Assembly (NCBI GenBank): GCA_964478735.1
Contig: CAYZJB010000007.1
Span: forward strand, 8,856 to 72,855
Direction: 5' to 3'
Origin: CAYZJB01 sp964478735
GTDB taxonomy: Bacteria; CLD3; SB21
Length of the DNA stretch: 64,000 bases
Program-made: the position numbers and the translations under genes
The notes under the pieces: model-generated
Databases searched by the model: none
What the model saw: the letters and a program-made list of their open reading frames with translations, nothing else
What the model was told of the DNA's origin: nothing
Shown: positions 43,290-52,386 of the stretch, one piece after another
Layout of the letters: the number at the start of each line of letters is the position of its first letter
How positions within the stretch are numbered: the first letter of the stretch is position 1

Positions 43290-45431
43290 ATGACACCACA
43301 AAATCTCGGCCGGTACGAAGTTACAGGGGTTCTGGGCCAGGGCGCCATGGGCATCGTCTACAAAGGCATCGACCCCAAAATCGGCCGCACGGTCGCCCTC
43401 AAAACGCTTCGCAGCAGTTCCAATTTCACGGATGCGCAATTCACGGAATTTAAACGACGATTTGCACAGGAAGCTCAATCGGCCGGCCGTCTCGCTCACC
43501 CCAATGTCGTAACGATCTACGACGTCGGCGAAGAAGGCGACATGTCGTTCATCGCGATGGAACTGGTCGAGGGACATGCATTGGATGACCTCATCGCCCA
43601 AAAGCACGCGTTTTCCGTGGACGACATCGTGCAGATCATGGTGCAGATATGCGAAGGACTTGCCTATGCCCATCGTCAGCAGGTCATTCATCGCGACATT
43701 AAACCGGCCAATATTATCATTGCGAATGACGGTACCGCGAAAATCATGGATTTCGGGATTGCGAAATTCGCATCGAGTACGGCCACACAGACCGGCATGG
43801 TCGTTGGTACGCCGAGCTATATGTCACCCGAACAAATCACCGGAAAAGCAATCGATCACCGTTCGGATATCTTTTCGCTCGGCGCCGTTTTTTATGAACT
43901 GCTGACCTGCGAAAAGGCATTTCCCGGGGACAACGTCACGACGGTCATGTATCGGGTCGTCCATGAAAATCCCACGCCGATCTCCGTGATCAACATGGCG
44001 GTACCGGCGCAATTCGGCATGATTGTTCAAAAAGCCATGGCCAAAAATCCGGCCGACCGTTATGCCACGGCGAGCGACATGGCACGTGATATCCAGGGGC
44101 ATAAGACGCTGGCGACTCAGCAAATGGGAGCGACACAGGTCATGAGCGTTCCCGATCTGCAAGCCACGATGGTCATGCCTTCGGATAGCGCCGGCGCGAC
44201 GGCGGTCCTATCAAAACCCGCGGTCGTGGCTCCAAAAAATCGTCGGTGGTTATGGATCGGCGGCTTCAGCCTCATCACCGTTCTGACAATTCTCTACTTC
44301 GTACTACATCCATTTTCCCGTGCAGAGCCGCGCCTAGCCAAGGGTACGGCTTCGCTGGACCTGACGCTAAATACGCTGGAGGGCGTTGTGTACCTTGACT
44401 CGGTATCTTTTGCCGTCGTCAATTCCCGAATCCGTATTCCCGAGATAAGCGCCGCGGAACACGATCTTTTGGTGACGCACGACGGGTATCTGCCCTACCG
44501 AACCAAACTGCTCTTTGCGGAGAACGAAACGAAATCGTTTTCCATTGACCTGCAGTTGTCCCCTCTTGTCATTCCCGAGGGCGTCGATACCGCTTACCTG
44601 AGCATTACGTCCGAACCGGACGTGGTCAAAGTGATGACGACGACGGGACGATTGATCGGGTATACCCCGCTGAACCGTATCCCGTATCCGGCTGGCAAAC
44701 ATTCCCTTGTGTTCAGCCGCCAGAATTACGTGAACCAGGTAATCGATGCCGACTTGAAGAAGTCCCGTGAAATTCGCTTGCGTCCGGTTCTTGATTACCG
44801 TAAAGGTCCCGTATCTGTGACCGCTCTGTCGCCTCCCGATGCGCAAATCCTGATCAATGAGGTTGCCTATCCCGTCGACCGCGGCGGTAAACTCGTCTAC
44901 TTACCGGTCGGGAAACAATCCGTCGTGGTCCGGAAAAACGGATTCCGGACCGTCGAGAAAGAAATTGCCGTTACCGAAAAGGACACGGCATCGCTGGACG
45001 TACAGTTGGAACCCGTTTTCGGATCGATTCGAGTAACTTCAGACCCTGCCGGCGCCGACGTGATGTTGAACGGAAAAAAGATCGGACAAACGCCGTTGCT
45101 CGACTCCACATTTCCAGTGGGAAATCACGACATCCGCATCCAGAAGGGAAACCTCTATTCCATCAAACGCGTAACGGTCGATGAAAACAAAGAAACGTCG
45201 ACGCACGCCAATTTACAGGCGTCGCTCGGCATCGTGAGGCTGCTTATCAATCCGTGGGCGAACGTTTACGTGAACGGTAAAAAATTAGGTGTTACTCCTC
45301 CATTGGACAATATCGAGCTCAAACCGGGTGAATATTCCGTCAAAATCGAAAACCCGGCCTTCAGTCCGGTCACGAAGAAAATCTCCGTCAAGGCCGGTGC
45401 AACGGTTACGGTGCAGCATGATTTTAAATAA
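43290..45431 (+). CDS. Transmembrane Ser/Thr protein kinase with PEGA repeats
   Basis: 713 aa. The PASTA/PknB-type kinase domain (about 8-270) has the glycine loop GQGAMG (16-21), catalytic Lys38, HRDIKPAN with Asp136, and DFG with Asp154. A membrane helix lies at about 318-340. The extracytoplasmic part (about 350-713) holds four or five PEGA-like beta-domains (for example IRVTSDPAGADVMLNGKKIGQTPL and INPWANVYVNGKKLGVTPPL). All catalytic residues are present, so it should be active. First gene of a five-gene operon; it overlaps the lipoprotein gene by 14 bp. PEGA domains are surface or S-layer-binding modules, suggesting sensing of the envelope (inference). Confidence 0.93.
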   Translation: MTPQNLGRYEVTGVLGQGAMGIVYKGIDPKIGRTVALKTLRSSSNFTDAQFTEFKRRFAQEAQSAGRLAHPNVVTIYDVGEEGDMSFIAMELVEGHALDDLIAQKHAFSVDDIVQIMVQICEGLAYAHRQQVIHRDIKPANIIIANDGTAKIMDFGIAKFASSTATQTGMVVGTPSYMSPEQITGKAIDHRSDIFSLGAVFYELLTCEKAFPGDNVTTVMYRVVHENPTPISVINMAVPAQFGMIVQKAMAKNPADRYATASDMARDIQGHKTLATQQMGATQVMSVPDLQATMVMPSDSAGATAVLSKPAVVAPKNRRWLWIGGFSLITVLTILYFVLHPFSRAEPRLAKGTASLDLTLNTLEGVVYLDSVSFAVVNSRIRIPEISAAEHDLLVTHDGYLPYRTKLLFAENETKSFSIDLQLSPLVIPEGVDTAYLSITSEPDVVKVMTTTGRLIGYTPLNRIPYPAGKHSLVFSRQNYVNQVIDADLKKSREIRLRPVLDYRKGPVSVTALSPPDAQILINEVAYPVDRGGKLVYLPVGKQSVVVRKNGFRTVEKEIAVTEKDTASLDVQLEPVFGSIRVTSDPAGADVMLNGKKIGQTPLLDSTFPVGNHDIRIQKGNLYSIKRVTVDENKETSTHANLQASLGIVRLLINPWANVYVNGKKLGVTPPLDNIELKPGEYSVKIENPAFSPVTKKISVKAGATVTVQHDFK

Positions 45432-46110
45432 ACGTTCGCTTGCGGGAATGTTCATCCTGTTATCGTTGCTTCCGGCGTTCCTGTCGTGCAGCGGATCAAC
45501 GACCGCTCGACTTGAGTCACCCGACCTGGATGGCGCCGTCGAACAGTACAAAGCACGTAACTATGATCAGGCGCTGTTATTGTTGTCCCGCGTGATTGAA
45601 TACCGGGGAACGAAAACCGAAAAGCGCATCGAGGCCCTCAAACTGCGTGCGTTTATCTACGCATTACAGCAGCGGGAGGATGCCGCCCGTGAAGAGTTTC
45701 TGAAGGCCTTTGCCTTGAATCATGACTTTGCCCTCGACAAGGCAGAGATCGGTAATCCTTTCTGGACTCCGCCTTTCGAAGCGGCCCGTCGTCAGGCCGA
45801 GTTGTTGTACCTACCGCCCGCCGAATTGACCGCCCGTGCCATTAACGCGTATCTCAAGCGGGACTATACGACGGCCCTCGAACAATTTACCGCGGCGCTG
45901 AACGGCAAAAACATCACCAGCCGGGATAAACTGGCATGCTACAAATACACGGCATTCATCCATGCCCTTCATCATCGACCGAACGAAGCCCGCCAGGCTT
46001 TCCGCCGAGCATTCGACACCGATTCTCGTTTCTCGCTCGACAAAGGGGAATATGGCAACCCGTTGTGGACACCGTTGTTTGATGAAGTTCAAAAAAATTT
46101 GAAAAAATAA
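45418..46110 (+). CDS. Lipoprotein with two TPR-like repeats
   Basis: 230 aa from the ATG at 45418, which overlaps the end of the kinase gene; a longer frame from 45289 has no signal peptide and lies inside the kinase. Lipobox AFLSC (Cys24). Two homologous halves each contain a TPR-like pair of helices and end in a common motif: FALDKAEIGNPFWTPPFE in the first and FSLDKGEYGNPLWTPLFD in the second. It probably acts as a partner of the kinase's periplasmic part (inference). Three bp before the FHA gene. Confidence 0.85.
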   Translation: MILNKRSLAGMFILLSLLPAFLSCSGSTTARLESPDLDGAVEQYKARNYDQALLLLSRVIEYRGTKTEKRIEALKLRAFIYALQQREDAAREEFLKAFALNHDFALDKAEIGNPFWTPPFEAARRQAELLYLPPAELTARAINAYLKRDYTTALEQFTAALNGKNITSRDKLACYKYTAFIHALHHRPNEARQAFRRAFDTDSRFSLDKGEYGNPLWTPLFDEVQKNLKK

Positions 46111-46113
46111 CTT

Positions 46114-47823
46114 ATGCCCTGCCTTGTCCAGCTCGACCGGAATAAACCGGCGCAACGATTTCCACTCCAGAAAACGGAGACCCGAATCGGCCGGCGTCCT
46201 GACAACGACATTCCGATTTCAAACATAATGATTTCAGGCCATCATGCGCATCTCATCCAATCCGGGACAATGTTTACGATCAAGGACCTCAACAGCACGA
46301 ACGGGACCTTCGTCAATGGAAAGCGCATCTCGGATTGCGTGGAACTGTCTCACTACGATCAGATCAGCCTGGGCGGCGTCGAGTTTATTTTTCTTGTCGA
46401 CGACGATGCAACCGTCAAGGTTCCCGACCGTCCGCCGACATCCCCGGAAACACCGGCGTTTCAACTGAAGAAAGACGCTTCCGTAATCACTAAAAAAGTC
46501 ACGACGGATCAATTGTTGGAGTACTTTCAGAGCGTGCGAACCATGATACTGAATGAATCGACGGACAAGGCGGCCCTCGTCCTGCGGTTCACGGAATTGG
46601 AACGGATGTTTCACCTTCTTGGCGATCAGCTCAAGGAAACCGAACGCTTCCAGCAGCGGTTGCACACCCTCTACGAAGTCGGGAAAATTATTAATCTACT
46701 ACTCGAAGAAGACGAACTGTTGCAGACCATCATCGATCTGGCACTGAAAGTGATGAAGGCCGATTGCGGGTTCATCATGCTCTACGACGATGAACAAAAC
46801 CTGGTTCCGCGCATTGCACGGAAAATGGAGGCGGATGAATTCAGTTCGGCGACGTCGACGTTTAGTACGACGATTGCCAATCAGGTGGCTAGTTCCGGGA
46901 AAAGCATTTTGACCTCCGACGCGCAAAGCGACGAGCGTTTCCAGACCGGGGCCAGCATCATTTCCCACCACATCCGTTCCGTTATCTGCGCTCCGCTCCG
47001 GAACAAAGACCAAAAGACGATCGGGGTTCTGTATGTCGGGTCCAACGTGCTGACAAACATTTTTTCGAGCAATGACGTCGAGCTTTTGGAAGCGTTTGCC
47101 AACCATGCCGCCATTTCCATTGAAAATGCAAAACTTTACGAGGAGCGGCGCCGACGAGAACATTTGAAAAGCGCCCTGGAGCGGTACGTCTCCAAACAAA
47201 TCGCCGAGCGGATCATTTCGAATGACGCGACGGGTAACATCCGTTTTGTCCCGGAAAAACGCGAAGTGACCGTGGTATTTTCGGATATCCGCGGTTTTAC
47301 GACTCTGGCGGAGAGACTATCGCCGGAAGACATGGTCGAAATCCTCAACCGGTATTTTACAAAAATGATCGATGTGATCTTCCGGTATGGCGGCACACTG
47401 GACAAGTTTATGGGCGACAGTATCATGGCCCTTTTTGGCGCGCCGGAGTCGACGGGTCAGGACGCCATTCATGCCGTCCAGGCGGCCGTCGAGATGCAAA
47501 ATACGGCCAGACAGTTTAACGAAGAACAGGCGGCGCTGGGAAAACCGCAGATCACGGTCGGCATCGGGATCAATACCGGTCCGGTGGTCGTCGGAAATAT
47601 CGGTTCCGATCAACGTATGGAGTACAGCGCCATTGGCGACGACGTCAATCTGGCGTCACGATTACAGGGAATTGCGCGAGGCTGGCAAATTTTGATTTCC
47701 AAAGCAACGTACGACAAAGTCAAAAAACACGTCAACACCAACCGGCTTGAACCGATCACGGTCAAAGGAAAGACCAAACCGGTTGAGATTTACGAGATCG
47801 TATACGAATCACCCGTTTCATGA
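46114..47823 (+). CDS. FHA-GAF-class III adenylate/guanylate cyclase
   Basis: 569 aa. FHA domain (about 1-95: RIGRRPDNDIPISNIMISGHHAHL, KDLNSTNGTFVNGK), helical linker, GAF domain (about 190-340), then a class III cyclase catalytic domain (about 380-560: VTVVFSDIRGFTTLAERLSPEDMVEILNRYF, GGTLDKFMGDSIMALFGAP, VGIGINTGPVVVGNIGS). Metal-binding Asp residues in FSDIRG and FMGDS are present. It is cytoplasmic: the FHA domain binds phosphothreonine, so the adjacent Ser/Thr kinase is the obvious candidate to control cyclic-nucleotide production (inference). Confidence 0.93.
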   Translation: MPCLVQLDRNKPAQRFPLQKTETRIGRRPDNDIPISNIMISGHHAHLIQSGTMFTIKDLNSTNGTFVNGKRISDCVELSHYDQISLGGVEFIFLVDDDATVKVPDRPPTSPETPAFQLKKDASVITKKVTTDQLLEYFQSVRTMILNESTDKAALVLRFTELERMFHLLGDQLKETERFQQRLHTLYEVGKIINLLLEEDELLQTIIDLALKVMKADCGFIMLYDDEQNLVPRIARKMEADEFSSATSTFSTTIANQVASSGKSILTSDAQSDERFQTGASIISHHIRSVICAPLRNKDQKTIGVLYVGSNVLTNIFSSNDVELLEAFANHAAISIENAKLYEERRRREHLKSALERYVSKQIAERIISNDATGNIRFVPEKREVTVVFSDIRGFTTLAERLSPEDMVEILNRYFTKMIDVIFRYGGTLDKFMGDSIMALFGAPESTGQDAIHAVQAAVEMQNTARQFNEEQAALGKPQITVGIGINTGPVVVGNIGSDQRMEYSAIGDDVNLASRLQGIARGWQILISKATYDKVKKHVNTNRLEPITVKGKTKPVEIYEIVYESPVS

Positions 47824-47833
47824 AGGAAACGTC

Positions 47834-49051
47834 ATGTCACTCGATCATTTAATACACGATTGGAATGAAGAAACTCGCGTCGAGGCACGCCCGGCGCACG
47901 AGTTTGAACTGAACGACGAAACGCTGCGTGACGGTTTGCAGTCGCCGTCCGTGCATACCCCTACGATCGAACAGAAAGTCGAAATCCTGCATCTGATCGA
48001 TGGGTTGGGTATTCAGGCCGCCGACATCGGGTTGCCCGGCGCCGGACCGCATGTCCTGGACGATGTCGTGCGTCTGGCCACGGAAATCGCCAAACACAAC
48101 ATGCGTGTCAAACCCAATTGTGCCGCGCGAACGGTTCGGGCCGATATCAATCCGATCATCGAAGCCTCACAACGCGCCGGGATTCCCATCCAAGCCTGTA
48201 CTTTTATCGGTTCGAGTCCGATACGCCAGTACGCGGAGGGATGGACGATCGATACGCTTCTGCGGTTTACCGAAGAGGCGGTGTCGTACGCCGTTAAAAA
48301 CAGCCTCGACGTCATGTTCGTCACCGAGGATACCACACGCGCGCATCCGGAGGACATCCGGCGGCTTTATCAAACGGCCATCCGCTCGGGAGCCCGCCGC
48401 GTTTGTTTATCCGATACCGTCGGACATGCCACACCGGAAGGCGCCGCCAATCTCGTGCGATACATCAAAACGGTGATCGCTGAAACGGGTGAAGACGTGA
48501 AGATCGATTGGCATGGCCACAATGATCGCGGGCTCGGCGTTGCCAATGCCCTGTCCGCACTCGTAGCCGGCGCCCATCGAATTCACGGCACGGCCATCGG
48601 TGTCGGCGAACGCGTGGGGAATGTGCCGATGGACATTCTCATGGTCAACCTGAAGCTGAAAGGATGGATCTCGCAAGACCTCCGGCTGCTTCGCGACTAT
48701 TGCAATAAAGTCTCGACCTATACGAGCGTGCCGGTACCTGCCAATTATCCGGTGTTCGGACACGATGCGTTCCGCACTGGTACGGGTGTACATGCCGCGG
48801 CCATTTTGAAGTCGTTGAACAAAGGGGATATGGAACTTGTCGACCGCGTCTATTCGTCCGTTCCGGCGCAGATGTTTGGCCTCGAGCAGCTCGTTGAGGT
48901 GGGACCGATGAGCGGCGAATCCAACGTCATTTACTGGCTGACCCGTCACAACATCCCGCCTCAGGACGCCCTGGTGAAGAAAATTTTTCGAAAGGCCAAA
49001 GAATCAACGACGGTTTTGACCGACGAGGAAATTCTCTCACTCTGCAATTGA
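47834..49051 (+). CDS. 2-isopropylmalate synthase/homocitrate synthase-family protein
   Basis: 405 aa from the ATG at 47834 (GAAGGAAACGTC upstream); the frame is open further 5' inside the cyclase gene but without a start signal. HMGL-like TIM barrel: LNDETLRDGLQSP (metal Asp and Arg), ACTFIGSSPIRQY, FVTEDTTRAHPED, DWHGHNDRGLGVANALSALVAGAHRIHGTAIGVGERVGNVP (metal His pair). It condenses acetyl-CoA with a 2-oxoacid. The C-terminal allosteric LeuA_dimer domain of long LeuA is missing, as in homocitrate/citramalate-type or LeuA2-like members. Its place inside a signalling operon is unexpected. Confidence 0.88.
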   Translation: MSLDHLIHDWNEETRVEARPAHEFELNDETLRDGLQSPSVHTPTIEQKVEILHLIDGLGIQAADIGLPGAGPHVLDDVVRLATEIAKHNMRVKPNCAARTVRADINPIIEASQRAGIPIQACTFIGSSPIRQYAEGWTIDTLLRFTEEAVSYAVKNSLDVMFVTEDTTRAHPEDIRRLYQTAIRSGARRVCLSDTVGHATPEGAANLVRYIKTVIAETGEDVKIDWHGHNDRGLGVANALSALVAGAHRIHGTAIGVGERVGNVPMDILMVNLKLKGWISQDLRLLRDYCNKVSTYTSVPVPANYPVFGHDAFRTGTGVHAAAILKSLNKGDMELVDRVYSSVPAQMFGLEQLVEVGPMSGESNVIYWLTRHNIPPQDALVKKIFRKAKESTTVLTDEEILSLCN

Positions 49052-50697
49052 TGAAATCCAGCTTCTTTGCCGCTATTTTTTTACTGGCCTTAACGGCACA
49101 GGCGCAGGAGGACGTACGAAGCTGGATCTTTTTCATAGACAAGCCTGTTTCGTTGTCCAAAGCGCGGGATATTTCCGAACGTTCGTACGAACGAAGACGG
49201 CGTCAGAACCCGGCTCACTTGACGGACAGTCTCGACCAGCCGGTTCATTCCGCCTACGTTAGACGTTTGCTGGAAATGGGGATCTCCATTCACAATGAAT
49301 CACGGTGGCTGAATGCGGTCACGGCCACGCTGTCGCAGGCCGAAATGAACCGCATTCGCTCGCTGCCTTTTGTTTTCTCTGTTCGGCCTGTAAATAAAGG
49401 CCGACACGATCGAACCTTTGTATCGGAAAAGAACGAATTACAAAACGAGACTTTTTCCATCGATTACGGACCATCGCTTCGACAACACAGCATGGTCAAT
49501 ACACCGGCCGTCCATGCCCTGGGATATTCCGGGAAGGGGGTTCGCATCGGCGTAATCGATACGGGATTTGAACTGGCTCATCCGGCATTACAGAACCTGA
49601 GCGTGGTAGCGGACAGCGATTTTGTCGACAACGACGGCAATGTGTCGGAATGCCCGGTCGGCGATAAGGGTTGTTTCAGCCACGGAACAGCCGTTCTATC
49701 CGTCATCGGAAGCTATCTTGAAGGGAATATCGTCGGAAGCGCTTACGGGGCCGACTATTTACTGGCCCGCACGGAAAGCGACGACGGAATCGGCGAAACG
49801 GCTGAAGAAGACAACTGGATCGCGGCTCTGGAATGGCTGGAACGGTCCGGCGCTGACATTGTCACCAGCAGCATCAGCTTTTTCGATGAGTTTTCCGGTA
49901 CCAACGATGATTACACGTTGAACGATCTGGACGGAAAAACAGCTTTGACCACCATCGCGACCAATATTGCGTTCGACAAAGGCGTACTTGTGTTCAACTC
50001 GTCCGGCAATCTTGGTGAACGGGGCAGCGGTTACCTTGGCACACCGTCGGATGGAAAAAAAATGATAGCCGTCGGAGCCGTGTATGGAGACAGTACGGCA
50101 GCGGACTTCAGTTCTCGCGGACCGACGCAGGACGGACGCACAAAGCCGGACATCGCGGCGCTGGGTGTCCAAGTTCGTGTCGCTTCCAGTTTTGATAGTT
50201 ATCAAAACCTTGGCGGAACCTCGTTGTCTACTCCGATGGTTGCCGGCATTGCGGCCCTCGCACTGGAGGCTAACCCCGGTTGGCCGGTCCGACGACTTTA
50301 CGATGCCATTCGGCAAAGCGGGCACCGTGCCGATCATCCGGACCCCACGATCGGCCGCGGCGTTCCCAATGCATTGAAAGCGATTTTTTACGACCCGGAC
50401 TTGCCCTCGGCGTCGCCTGTCGTCGGCGTGACAAGTTTTCCCAATCCCGCAAACACGACGGTCAACATTCGTTTTCGCGCTCTTGAAGCCGGCACATACT
50501 CGATATCGATTTATAATGCCCTGGGAGAAAAAGTCACTACGTTACGCAGCGGTCAAGGCGTTTCACGTAATGAAGAAGTGACCGTCGTTTGGAATGGTAC
50601 GAACGATAACGGAAGACCGGTCGCATCCGGACTTTATATGTACCGCATCACACTTAATGGCAGCGCCATCAGCCGGAAGCTCCTGCTGGTGAAATAA
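49051..50697 (+). CDS. Secreted subtilisin-like serine protease with C-terminal sorting module
   Basis: 548 aa from the ATG overlapping the previous stop (TGATG). Signal peptide about 1-18 (TAQAQ), propeptide-like region about 25-115, S8 domain with Asp170 (IGVIDTGF), His211 (HGTAVLSV) and Ser391 (GGTSLSTPMVAG). The last about 85 residues (SFPNPANTTVNIRFRALEAGTYSISIYNALGE, ASGLYMYRITLNG, ending RKLLLVK) form a type-A/FlgD-like Ig module as used for type IX secretion or surface anchoring in FCB bacteria. Last gene of the signalling operon. It ends 4 bp from the convergent desulfurase gene. Confidence 0.92.
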   Translation: MKSSFFAAIFLLALTAQAQEDVRSWIFFIDKPVSLSKARDISERSYERRRRQNPAHLTDSLDQPVHSAYVRRLLEMGISIHNESRWLNAVTATLSQAEMNRIRSLPFVFSVRPVNKGRHDRTFVSEKNELQNETFSIDYGPSLRQHSMVNTPAVHALGYSGKGVRIGVIDTGFELAHPALQNLSVVADSDFVDNDGNVSECPVGDKGCFSHGTAVLSVIGSYLEGNIVGSAYGADYLLARTESDDGIGETAEEDNWIAALEWLERSGADIVTSSISFFDEFSGTNDDYTLNDLDGKTALTTIATNIAFDKGVLVFNSSGNLGERGSGYLGTPSDGKKMIAVGAVYGDSTAADFSSRGPTQDGRTKPDIAALGVQVRVASSFDSYQNLGGTSLSTPMVAGIAALALEANPGWPVRRLYDAIRQSGHRADHPDPTIGRGVPNALKAIFYDPDLPSASPVVGVTSFPNPANTTVNIRFRALEAGTYSISIYNALGEKVTTLRSGQGVSRNEEVTVVWNGTNDNGRPVASGLYMYRITLNGSAISRKLLLVK

Positions 50698-50701
50698 ACT
50701 T

Positions 50702-51847
50702 TCATTTGGCCGCACGCACTTTTTCGACACTGGAACGCACCGCCTCGACGATCAGCGGAATGTCGTCGCTCAGAGTCGATCGTCCCATGGTCATTCGTAC
50801 TGCTCCGCGTGCAATCGTCGCATCGATCCCCATCGCATTGAGCACATGAGAAGTCGAAACGCTTCCCGACGTACAAGCGGAGCCCGTGGAAACGGCGATT
50901 CCGGCAAGATCAAGGTGGATCAGCATTTCATCCCCCATCACCCCTTCGATCGATACGTTGAGGTGACCGGGAAGCCGTTTGTCAGGATGGCCATTCAAAT
51001 GGCATCCGGAAATGGTTGATGATATCTCTTCCCAGAGACGCTGCCGCAGTTGAGTCAAACGCTGTGACTCGGTTTCCATGACCTCGTGACACAGTTCCGC
51101 TGCTTTTGCAAAACCGACGATTCCGGCGAGGTTTTCCGTTCCCGCGCGTTGTCCCCTTTCCTGGGAACCGCCGTACAAAATCGGTATCGGTTTGATCCCG
51201 CGGCGGATATACAGGGCACCGGCGCCCTTGGGTCCGTACAGTTTGTGTGCCGACATGGACACCAGATCGATGTTAAACTCACCGACGTGAATGGGCAATT
51301 TACCGTAACTCTGCACAGCGTCCGTGTGGAAAAGAATGTGACGTTCCCTGGCCATCCGACCTATTTCTGCGATCGGGTTCACCGTCCCGACTTCGTTATT
51401 AACATGCATGACGGAGATGAGAATCGTATCGGGACGGATTAACTCACGAATCACCTCCGGATGGATCATACCGAACGAATCGCTTTTGGCATAGGAAATC
51501 TCGAATCCCTGCTGCGCCAGGTAGTCCATCGTATGGAGCACCGCATGGTGCTCCAGATGATTGGTGATGATATGCTTCCCTTTGTCTGATAAAGCTTCGG
51601 CAATTCCCCGGATCGCAAGGTTATCGGCTTCCGACCCCCCGCTGGTAAAGTAAATTTCACCGGGCGAGCAGCCCAATGTTTTGGCAATTGTTTCTCGGGC
51701 AGCTTCCAGTGCTACTTTAGCCGGACGTCCGAATCCATGTAGACTGGAGGGGTTTCCGAATTCCTGTGTTAGAAACGGCATCATGGCATCCAGAACCCTC
51801 GAATCCAGTGGGGTTGTCGCGCTATGGTCGAGATAGATCTTTTTCAT
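50702..51847 (-). CDS. Cysteine desulfurase (IscS/NifS)
   Basis: 381 aa from the ATG at 51847 (TAGGAGCGACC upstream); the reading frame continues to 52060 but without protein-like conservation. IYLDHSATTP, TSGGSEADNLAI, MHVNNEVGTV, PLP lysine in SAHKLYGPKG (Lys202), and the sulfur-carrying Cys325 in GSACTSGS. It removes sulfur from Cys to give Ala and a persulfide for iron-sulfur clusters or tRNA thiolation. The long loop type suggests IscS/NifS class I. No iscU follows; the next genes on the other strand are an ArsC/Spx-like protein and MogA. Confidence 0.95.
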   Translation of the reverse strand: MKKIYLDHSATTPLDSRVLDAMMPFLTQEFGNPSSLHGFGRPAKVALEAARETIAKTLGCSPGEIYFTSGGSEADNLAIRGIAEALSDKGKHIITNHLEHHAVLHTMDYLAQQGFEISYAKSDSFGMIHPEVIRELIRPDTILISVMHVNNEVGTVNPIAEIGRMARERHILFHTDAVQSYGKLPIHVGEFNIDLVSMSAHKLYGPKGAGALYIRRGIKPIPILYGGSQERGQRAGTENLAGIVGFAKAAELCHEVMETESQRLTQLRQRLWEEISSTISGCHLNGHPDKRLPGHLNVSIEGVMGDEMLIHLDLAGIAVSTGSACTSGSVSTSHVLNAMGIDATIARGAVRMTMGRSTLSDDIPLIVEAVRSSVEKVRAAK

Positions 51848-52035
51848 GGTCGCTCCTAAAAATCCGATGCGATAATATGAAAAACAGGAGATGATGTCAA
51901 TGTAACGAGCGTAGAATTTAACAAGCGGATTTGGCATAGCGTGTCCAGGATGTAAACCCAATTTCCGAAAAGATTCTGGTAAAAAATGACGGCGTCGAAT
52001 ATATTGTCGGCGGAATTGATTATCCGCGATTGAAA

Positions 52036-52386
52036 ATGAAAAAAGCTTACATCTTACCAAGCTGCAAAACTTGCCGGAAAATCCTGCAGGAACTGTCCCT
52101 CGACCATACCTGGCAAATCCGGGATATCAAAACGAATCGGGTGACAGAAAAAGAGCTTGCCGAACTCCACCAACTCGCGGGATCGTACGACGCTTTGTTT
52201 TCAAAACGTTCAATGAAATATCGGGAATGGAATCTGGCGTCCAAAAAGCTATCTGAAAAAGATAAGCATGACCTTATTCTCAGAGAATACACTTTTCTCA
52301 AGCGCCCAATCTTCGTCTACGGCAATAATATCTTCATCGGCTCCGCCAAGGCGAACGTCGATCTGTTAAAAAGAAAACTCGCATGA
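52036..52386 (+). CDS. ArsC/Spx/YffB-type thioredoxin-fold protein
   Basis: 116 aa from the ATG at 52036. CKTC redox motif in YILPSCKTCRKIL, then IRDIKTNRVTEKELAELHQLAG, LFSKRSMKYRE and LKRPIFVYGNNIFIGSAKANVDLLK, the layout of the ArsC/Spx family. No clear arsenate-specific Arg triad can be confirmed, so it could be a reductase-like or Spx-like protein. Overlaps mogA by 4 bp. No ribosome site; the frame is open for about 20 codons upstream without a start codon. Confidence 0.85.
   Translation: MKKAYILPSCKTCRKILQELSLDHTWQIRDIKTNRVTEKELAELHQLAGSYDALFSKRSMKYREWNLASKKLSEKDKHDLILREYTFLKRPIFVYGNNIFIGSAKANVDLLKRKLA

Noticed and set aside
51963..52035. Upstream in-frame extension of the ArsC/Spx-like protein
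   Set aside because: The frame is open back to a TAG and the residues look plausible, but no ATG, GTG or good start lies there apart from a TTG two codons before the ATG.
51848..52060. 71-residue extension of the cysteine desulfurase
   Set aside because: Sequence is not protein-like for the family, and AGGAG precedes the ATG at 51847.
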